Assembly: GCF_900102345.1 (NCBI RefSeq)
Contig: NZ_FNKB01000001.1
Coordinates: forward strand, 2,604,001 to 2,668,000
From: Leucobacter chromiiresistens
GTDB lineage: Bacteria; Actinomycetota; Actinomycetes; Actinomycetales; Microbacteriaceae
Direction of reading: 5' to 3'
Length of the DNA: 64,000 nt
How positions within the stretch are numbered: position 1 is the stretch's first letter; each line of letters starts with the position of its first letter. A program made the position numbers and the translations under genes. The notes under the pieces are model-generated. The model ran no database searches, had not been told where the DNA came from, and saw nothing but the letters and a program-made list of their open reading frames with translations. Of this stretch, positions 58,935-64,000 are shown in pieces.

Positions 58935-60167
58935 TCAGGCGAGGCCGCGGCGGGCCCGCTCGGCGTCGGCGCGCTCGAGCAGGTCGGCGATCGCCCCGTG
59001 GAATCTGCGCGTGGGCGCCCCGGGAGTGGTGTCGCCGAAGTAGTGCGCCGACCAGGTGTCGAGGCGCTCGCGGGCCTCGTCGTCGCCGATGACGCGATCC
59101 AGCACCGCGGCGATCCGCGGCGTCTCGGCCGCGTCGAGCCACTCGCACACCCCGAGATACCCCTGCTCGTCGACCGCGGCCTCAGCAGAGACTGGACGCG
59201 TGACCATCAGCGGACGGCCGGTCGCGAGTCGGTCGTAGACCATCGCGGAGATGTCGCAGATCGCCACATCCGGGAGACTCAGCTGCCACCCGATGCGCGC
59301 GCTCGTGTCGTAGACGTGCTGCGCCGACGGGTCCGCCCGATTGGCGGCGTCGATCATGGCGATGATCCGCTCGTTCGCCGCCCCGAACTCGGCGTCGACG
59401 ACGCCGCTGCGCGGGTGCGGTCGATACACCACCCGATGCCGGCCCGTGCCGATGAGGGTGCGCACGAGCGCCTCTCCGTGGCTGGCGACGGACCCGTAGC
59501 TCGCCGCGGGTCGGTCGCCCTCCCAGGTCGGGGCGTAGAGCACGACGGTGCGCTCATCGGGCGTGAACGGCGGCGCGCCCTCCAGGTGGTCGGTCTGCGG
59601 TCGGCCGATCGACATGGTGCGGGCGTCGACGTCGAAGTTCCACAGTGCGCGCGCGAGCCGCTCGCGGGCCGCGTCACCGGCGACGAACGCGAAGTCGTAC
59701 GCCTGGTGCTGGTTGCTCGTCATGTACATCTTGTCGCTCTCGCCGTGATTGATGAAGACGTGCCACCGCTGGCCGTACCGCATCATCTGGAAATTGCGGG
59801 TGTTCTGATTGACGTAGAGGATGACGTCGAGCCGCTGCTGCTCGAGCACCTGCTCGATCTCCGTGACGCGACGCACGAACTCCACCGCGAGCCCGCTCTC
59901 GCGCATGAGCTGCCGCGCCCCCGACGCGTTGCGCGACAGCACGAGCACCGGCCACCGCTCCGAGAGCTTCTGCAGCGGCGCGTACCACTGCCGCATCTGG
60001 TAGATGTTCACGTCGCTGTCGGCGAAGTAGACGCCGATCCTGAACCCGCCCTCCGGCAGGGGCCCGCGCTCCTCGACCAGCCGGCGCAACTGCGAGTATG
60101 CCTGACGCCTCTTGAGCACGCGCTTGCCGAGCCGGAGAGCGCGACTCACATCTTTCGCCAACTGCAT
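58935..60167 (-). CDS. CDP-glycerol glycerophosphotransferase-like protein
   Basis: A 410-residue transferase of the teichoic-acid polymerase type. Its signature blocks are INHGESDK, LYAPTWEGD, YRPHPRSG and ICDISAMVYD, in the family order. It adds glycerol-phosphate or a similar polyol-phosphate to a membrane-linked sugar, as far as the family tells. ATG 60167 stands six nt after TAGGCT, a TANNNT box, supporting leaderless expression. Convergent with the ABC exporter; divergent from the GT2 gene. Confidence 0.88.
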   Translation of the reverse strand: MQLAKDVSRALRLGKRVLKRRQAYSQLRRLVEERGPLPEGGFRIGVYFADSDVNIYQMRQWYAPLQKLSERWPVLVLSRNASGARQLMRESGLAVEFVRRVTEIEQVLEQQRLDVILYVNQNTRNFQMMRYGQRWHVFINHGESDKMYMTSNQHQAYDFAFVAGDAARERLARALWNFDVDARTMSIGRPQTDHLEGAPPFTPDERTVVLYAPTWEGDRPAASYGSVASHGEALVRTLIGTGRHRVVYRPHPRSGVVDAEFGAANERIIAMIDAANRADPSAQHVYDTSARIGWQLSLPDVAICDISAMVYDRLATGRPLMVTRPVSAEAAVDEQGYLGVCEWLDAAETPRIAAVLDRVIGDDEARERLDTWSAHYFGDTTPGAPTRRFHGAIADLLERADAERARRGLA

Positions 60168-60244
60168 CCTGCAAGCCTAACCCGATGCGCCGCAGAAGCG
60201 CCTGAGCCGCGGGGCGCGAGCGCGGAATGTGCGAGGATCGACGC

Positions 60245-61303
60245 GTGCATCTCCCCGCCCTGCCCGACCTCCCGGCTGTGAGCTACGTCATGCCCGTGCT
60301 GAACGAGGAGGGGTTCCTCGAACGCGCCGTCCGCACGATCCTCGCCCAGGATTACGTGGGCGCGAAGGAGATCGTGCTCGCGCTCGGGCCCTCGACGGAT
60401 CGGAGCGATGCGATCGCCGCAGCGCTCGCGGAGGAGGATCCCCGCGTGCGCCTCGTGGGGAACCCGGATCGCGACATCCCTGCCGGCCTCAATCGCGCCA
60501 TCGCCGTGAGCCGCCATCCGATCGTCGTGCGCGTCGACGCGCACTCCGAGCTGACCCCCGATTACACGCGCCTCGGAGTCGAGATCCTCGGCCGGGAGCG
60601 CGCGGCGAACGTCGGCGGCGTCATGCGCGCGGCCGGCGACGGCGACGTGCAGCGCGCCATCGCGCGCGGCTACAACAGCCCGTACGGGCTCGGCGGCGGC
60701 GCCTATCACGGCGACGGCGCGGCGGGCGAGGCGGAGTCCGCCTACCTCGGCATCTTCAGGCGCGAGGCCATCGAGGCCGTCGGCGGCTACGATCGCGAGA
60801 TCCTGCGCGGCGAGGACTGGGAGCTCAACCTCCGGATCCGGAGGGCCGGCGGTCGGGTGTGGTTCTCACCGGCGCTCGGCGTCACCTACTGGCCGCGCGC
60901 GAGCTTCGCCGACCTGGCGCGTCAGTTCTTCGCGACCGGCACCTGGCGCGCCGTGCTCGTGCGCAAGTACGGGCGCGCGAACCCTTGGCGGTTCTTCGCG
61001 CCGGGCGCACTGGTGCTCGGCCTCGCCGTGAGCGCCCTCGCGCTCGCGCTCCTCCTCGCCGGGGTGCTGCCCTGGGCGTCGGGCTGGCCGGTGCTCCTCG
61101 CGCCGATGGCGGCGTACCTCGTCGGCATCGGCGTCGCGGTGGCGCGCATTCCGGCGCAGCACGGGCCGCGCGATCGGATGCTGACGGCCGCGACGCTGGT
61201 GACGATGCATCTCACCTGGGGCGCGGGATTCCTGCGCGGCATCGTCTTCGGCGGCGGTCGGGTGTTCGGGCGGGGCCGCGTGGTGGATCGCTCGCGCGTC
61301 TAG
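60245..61303 (+). CDS. Family 2 glycosyltransferase (ExoA-like)
   Basis: A 352-residue inverting glycosyltransferase with a catalytic N-terminal part and two or three C-terminal membrane helices. SYVMPVLNEEGFLERAV starts the nucleotide-sugar fold; VRVDAHSELTPDY holds the metal-binding acids, and LRGEDWELNLRIR is the acceptor/catalytic region. GTG 60245 follows GAGG by about eight bases; GTG 60227 is an alternative. It is most like succinoglycan-type ExoA proteins and probably adds a sugar to the wall polymer on the inner membrane face. Convergent with the tandem transferase. Confidence 0.9.
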   Translation: MHLPALPDLPAVSYVMPVLNEEGFLERAVRTILAQDYVGAKEIVLALGPSTDRSDAIAAALAEEDPRVRLVGNPDRDIPAGLNRAIAVSRHPIVVRVDAHSELTPDYTRLGVEILGRERAANVGGVMRAAGDGDVQRAIARGYNSPYGLGGGAYHGDGAAGEAESAYLGIFRREAIEAVGGYDREILRGEDWELNLRIRRAGGRVWFSPALGVTYWPRASFADLARQFFATGTWRAVLVRKYGRANPWRFFAPGALVLGLAVSALALALLLAGVLPWASGWPVLLAPMAAYLVGIGVAVARIPAQHGPRDRMLTAATLVTMHLTWGAGFLRGIVFGGGRVFGRGRVVDRSRV

Positions 61304-61312
61304 CGGGCGCGG

Positions 61313-63706
61313 CTATTCGCGCGCTGCGGGTGCCCCCGACTGGGGCAGGGCGCCGCGCGCGATCAGCGCGTCGACGACGCGCACCGCGGCGCTGCCGTCG
61401 TCGTGCGGTGCGAAGCGCTCGCGCCAGGCCTCCGCCGCAGCGGCGTAGCCGCGCACCCATTCCGCGTCGCGCCCGGCCGTCGCCCAGGCGCGGGCGTGCG
61501 CGACGACGGCATCGCGGGTGTCGAGCAGCGGGCCGGGCGCCTCCCGCTCGAAGTCGAAGGTGAACCCGCGCTCCCGATCGCGGTAGGCGGCGAGATCGGG
61601 CACGAAGAACAGCATGGGCGTACGGGATACCGCGGCGTCGAACATGATCGACGAGTAGTCGGTGACGAGCACGTCGGCGGCGAGGATGACGGTCGAGACG
61701 TCGGGGTGGTGCGAGGCGTCGACGACGCGGCCGCCGGCGCCCGAATAGGTGCCGAATGCGTGGGTGCGCGTGTGCCCGCGCGCCACGACGACCCACTCCT
61801 CCCCGAGCTCCTCCGCGAGGCGGCCCACGTCGAGATCGTCGACGAGCGTGACCCCGCGGTCGCGCCAGGTCGGGGCGTACACGAGCACCCGTGCGTCGGC
61901 GGGCACACCGAGCTCGGCGCGCGCGAGCCGGACTGCCACGGGATTCACGGTCTCCCCGGCGAGCGCCTGAGCCAGGCGATCGTCGCGCGGGTAGCCCGTC
62001 TCGAGGATCTCGCCGGTGAACGCGTAGCTCGCGCGGAACTGCTCCGTCGAGTGCGGGTTCTGGGACAGCATGAGGCTCCACCGCCGGCTCTCCCTGCGGA
62101 TCGCGATCCGGGTGCGCAGGCTCACCCGGGGGCGGCCCAGCGCGAGATGCTTCAGCATTGTGCCGTGCCAGGTCTGCAGCACGACCTGCCCGCGCCGACG
62201 GCGGAACCCGTAGCGCAGCCAGTCATTCACGATCAGGAGTCGCGCGCCGCGCCGCGCCGCGAACCACTCCCGTCCGCCGACGAGCAGGGGGACCGCGCCG
62301 CTCGGCACCGACTGGCGCTCGCTGGTGACGCTCCAGTAGCGGGTGCGATCCGGGAACCGCCGGGCGATCTCGCGGTCGAGTGCGAGGGGATTGCAGCTGA
62401 CCTGCCGGCCGTAGAAGCTCTCGAAGAAGACGCCCTCGGGGTCGATGAGTTCGGCTGTCGGGGTGCGGAGCCGCCGGATCTCGGCGAGGACCCGCTCGGC
62501 AGACCGGCCGTCGCGGTGGACGTGGAACCGATCGGCGATGACGCGCGCCTCACGGGCGAACGCCTGGCGCGCGGCCGGCGCGGAGAGGGAGGCCCATGCC
62601 TGCACGACGCCCGCCCAGTCGCGGAAGACGCGCCCCGAAGCCGTGACCGCGAGCGGCTCGTACAGACCGCGCGTGCTGCCGTACTCCTCGAGGTCGGGAG
62701 CGAACCAGATGATGGGCCGGCCGAGCACCGAGAAGTCCAGTGCGATGGACGAGTAGTCGGTGATCACCGCGTCGAACGCCCCGAGCACGGGGGTGATGTC
62801 TCGGAGCGAGTCGGAGCCGAGCACGTGCACGCGTTCGCCGATCAACCCGTCGTACGCGCCTCGCCCGAGCGGGTGCGGTCGGATCACGAGGTGGCTTCCC
62901 GTCCGTTCGCAGACTTCGCGGATGAGGTCGGCTTCAGCCGCCGACGGGATCGCCGGATCGACTGCGCCGTCCCGCCACGTCGGGGCGTAGAGCACGAGCG
63001 AGCGCCCGGCCGGCACGCTCGCTCCGTCTCGGTGCAGGATGTCGCGCACCTCGTCGCGGGCGGCGTCTGCGCCACCCTCCGCGGCCGCTGACCGGTCGAG
63101 CGCGTCGTCGCGGGGGTCGCCGAGCACCCGCACTTTTCCCAGGTCCACGCGGAACGCCGAGCGCAGGCGATCGGCGGCGGTCGGGGATCCCGCGACGTAC
63201 AGGTCGACCTGCTGCGCCCCGGCTCGGTACATGCGGGTCAGCAGCGCTCTGACGACGGGCGGACCGGCGACGGAGGTTGTGACCGGCGAGTCGAAGTGGA
63301 GTCGCTTGAGCGGCGCTCCGTGCCAGAGCTGCACGATGAAGCCGCCGACGACGCCGAATCGGTTCACGTCGCCGAGCCCGTGGGTGACGACGATGTGTCC
63401 GGCGCGCAGCGTCGCCCAGAACCCGGCGCGTCCGCGTCGCGCGACCGGTTCGAACCCCTCGCGACGTGCGTGCTCGGCTTCGGCCTCGTCGGCCACCATC
63501 CAGGCGATGCGGGCGTTCGGCTGCTCGGCGAGCAGCGCGCGTGCGACGGCGAGCGCGCCCTCCCCCACGCCTGCGGCGCTTCCGAACACCCACCGTTCGC
63601 GGACGCGCGGCACGAACCACGCGAGCACGAACGACAGCACGTACTTCGGGATGGCGAGGAGCTTCGAGAGGTTGCCGCTCGCGAAGTCGAATCCGGCGGT
63701 ACTCAT
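61313..63706 (-). CDS. Tandem CDP-glycerol glycerophosphotransferase-like protein
   Basis: A 797-residue protein with two full transferase domains. Domain 1 (about 30-400) has VQLWHGAPLKRL, LYAPTWRDG, VIRPHPLG and ITDYSSIALDF. Domain 2 (about 410-790) has QTWHGTMLKHL, VYAPTWRDRG, VARGHTRT and VTDYSSIMFD. Both keep the motif acids and histidines. Two such domains in one chain could add two different units or make a repeating linkage. ATG 63706 lies seven nt after TACAGT. It ends the wall-polymer block. Confidence 0.92.
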   Translation of the reverse strand: MSTAGFDFASGNLSKLLAIPKYVLSFVLAWFVPRVRERWVFGSAAGVGEGALAVARALLAEQPNARIAWMVADEAEAEHARREGFEPVARRGRAGFWATLRAGHIVVTHGLGDVNRFGVVGGFIVQLWHGAPLKRLHFDSPVTTSVAGPPVVRALLTRMYRAGAQQVDLYVAGSPTAADRLRSAFRVDLGKVRVLGDPRDDALDRSAAAEGGADAARDEVRDILHRDGASVPAGRSLVLYAPTWRDGAVDPAIPSAAEADLIREVCERTGSHLVIRPHPLGRGAYDGLIGERVHVLGSDSLRDITPVLGAFDAVITDYSSIALDFSVLGRPIIWFAPDLEEYGSTRGLYEPLAVTASGRVFRDWAGVVQAWASLSAPAARQAFAREARVIADRFHVHRDGRSAERVLAEIRRLRTPTAELIDPEGVFFESFYGRQVSCNPLALDREIARRFPDRTRYWSVTSERQSVPSGAVPLLVGGREWFAARRGARLLIVNDWLRYGFRRRRGQVVLQTWHGTMLKHLALGRPRVSLRTRIAIRRESRRWSLMLSQNPHSTEQFRASYAFTGEILETGYPRDDRLAQALAGETVNPVAVRLARAELGVPADARVLVYAPTWRDRGVTLVDDLDVGRLAEELGEEWVVVARGHTRTHAFGTYSGAGGRVVDASHHPDVSTVILAADVLVTDYSSIMFDAAVSRTPMLFFVPDLAAYRDRERGFTFDFEREAPGPLLDTRDAVVAHARAWATAGRDAEWVRGYAAAAEAWRERFAPHDDGSAAVRVVDALIARGALPQSGAPAARE

Positions 63707-63748
63707 CGGTACCACTGTAGGGCATCGGGAACGGTCGGCGGGCGGGTA

Positions 63749-63798
63749 CGCGCATGCGCCGCGGGGCTCCGTTCCGGAGCTCCCGCGGCGCATGCGCG
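63749..63798. terminator. Very long hairpin before the tandem transferase gene
   Basis: Positions 63749-63770 pair with 63776-63798 over 22 bp, with a single bulged T (63781) and a GTTCC loop. The stem includes CGCATGCGCCGCGGG and its complement. On the minus strand it follows the HtrA-like gene directly and ends its transcription. Confidence 0.8.
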
Positions 63799-63823
63799 GT
63801 CGTGCGGGCTCAGCGGCCCGCGG

Positions 63824-64000
63824 TCACCACTCGAGGGTGCCGAGGGTCGCCTCGGTCTGACCGGCTTCTCCGTTGCGCATGTAGTCGATGCGCACCTTGC
63901 TGCCGCCCTCGTGGTAGCGGATCAGCGCCGAGACCGAGGTCCCGTCGACCGCGGAGACGCCGTCGACGGCGGTGATCACGTCGCCGGCCTGCAGGCCGGC
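63824..64000 (-). CDS. HtrA-like protease, PDZ C-terminus, partial
   Basis: Only the last 58 residues are inside the window; the gene runs off the right edge. The visible part is a PDZ domain tail: AGLQAGDVITAVDGVSAVDG, then a short strand and TLGTLEW before TGA. PDZ ends of this form belong to trypsin-like HtrA/DegP membrane or periplasmic proteases of actinobacteria. The catalytic domain cannot be seen. The long hairpin 63749-63798 follows it. Confidence 0.85.
   Translation of the reverse strand, partial: AGLQAGDVITAVDGVSAVDGTSVSALIRYHEGGSKVRIDYMRNGEAGQTEATLGTLEW

Noticed and set aside
57208..63706. Possible horizontally acquired island
   Set aside because: Composition is like the rest of the window and no integrase, tRNA junction or insertion sequence was found; accessory polymer genes alone do not prove transfer.

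Overview
The window is a GC-rich chromosomal segment from a high-GC Gram-positive bacterium. Gene content points to Actinobacteria, most likely the family Microbacteriaceae; a Leucobacter-like genus is my best guess but is not proved. The pointers are an ImuA/ImuB/DnaE2 mutasome behind an actinobacterial-type LexA box, GatCAB amidotransferase, DivIVA-like and Scy/FilP-like coiled-coil proteins, small actinobacterial families (DUF2017, DUF2469, DUF3039 and the small protein family often mislabelled ATP-dependent DNA ligase), and many genes whose -10 box sits 6-7 nt before the start codon, as in leaderless actinobacterial transcripts. I saw no phage, insertion sequence or CRISPR array. Most of the window is ordinary core chromosome.

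Layout. 0-2.8 kb: 3' part of an MFS exporter, def, orn and tRNA-His. 2.9-5.7 kb: an unusual accessory locus, an E1-like (ThiF) enzyme overlapping a LuxI-like acyltransferase, with a divergent TetR-like regulator. 5.7-10.7 kb: a membrane GGDEF-EAL protein, a metallopeptidase-clpS-DUF2017 operon, dinB. 10.7-16 kb: a SorC-type regulator divergent from glpD-glpF-glpK (glycerol uptake and catabolism), closed by a strong hairpin. 16-26.2 kb, all on the minus strand: gatCAB, tag, ligA, mnmA, a cysteine desulfurase and a CxxC-less YbbN-like protein. 26.3-28.3 kb: a membrane-protein frame running in frame into a lipoprotein. 28.6-31.7 kb: a 1041-residue coiled-coil protein with long hendecad periodicity. 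31.7-42.6 kb: hydrolase, rnhA, small secreted and DivIVA-like proteins, the translation/lipid block rpsB-tsf-pyrH-frr-cdsA, an M23-like protein, XerC, and a PAS-GGDEF-EAL protein with a tandem repeat in its leader. 42.9-46.5 kb: a small actinobacterial protein and yraN-comM-dprA. 46.7-52.8 kb: DUF2469 and the SOS mutasome operon. 52.9-57.2 kb: pncB, DUF3039 and an ABC exporter. 57.3-63.7 kb: a teichoic-acid-type surface polymer locus. The right edge holds the PDZ end of an HtrA-like protease.

How the genes work together. The glp genes import, phosphorylate and oxidise glycerol under a SorC-type regulator with a visible TGCAC/GTGCA operator. MnmA and the neighbouring cysteine desulfurase can supply sulfur for tRNA 2-thiouridine. 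ImuA, ImuB and DnaE2 form the inducible mutagenic translesion system, and dinB carries a weaker LexA-like site. The ABC pair at 57-59 kb, three CDP-glycerol-type transferase domains and a family 2 glycosyltransferase build and export a wall polymer. Two c-di-GMP enzymes and two polarity-type proteins suggest regulated surface growth. The best candidate for an undescribed system is the ThiF/LuxI-like/TetR trio at 2.86-5.72 kb.
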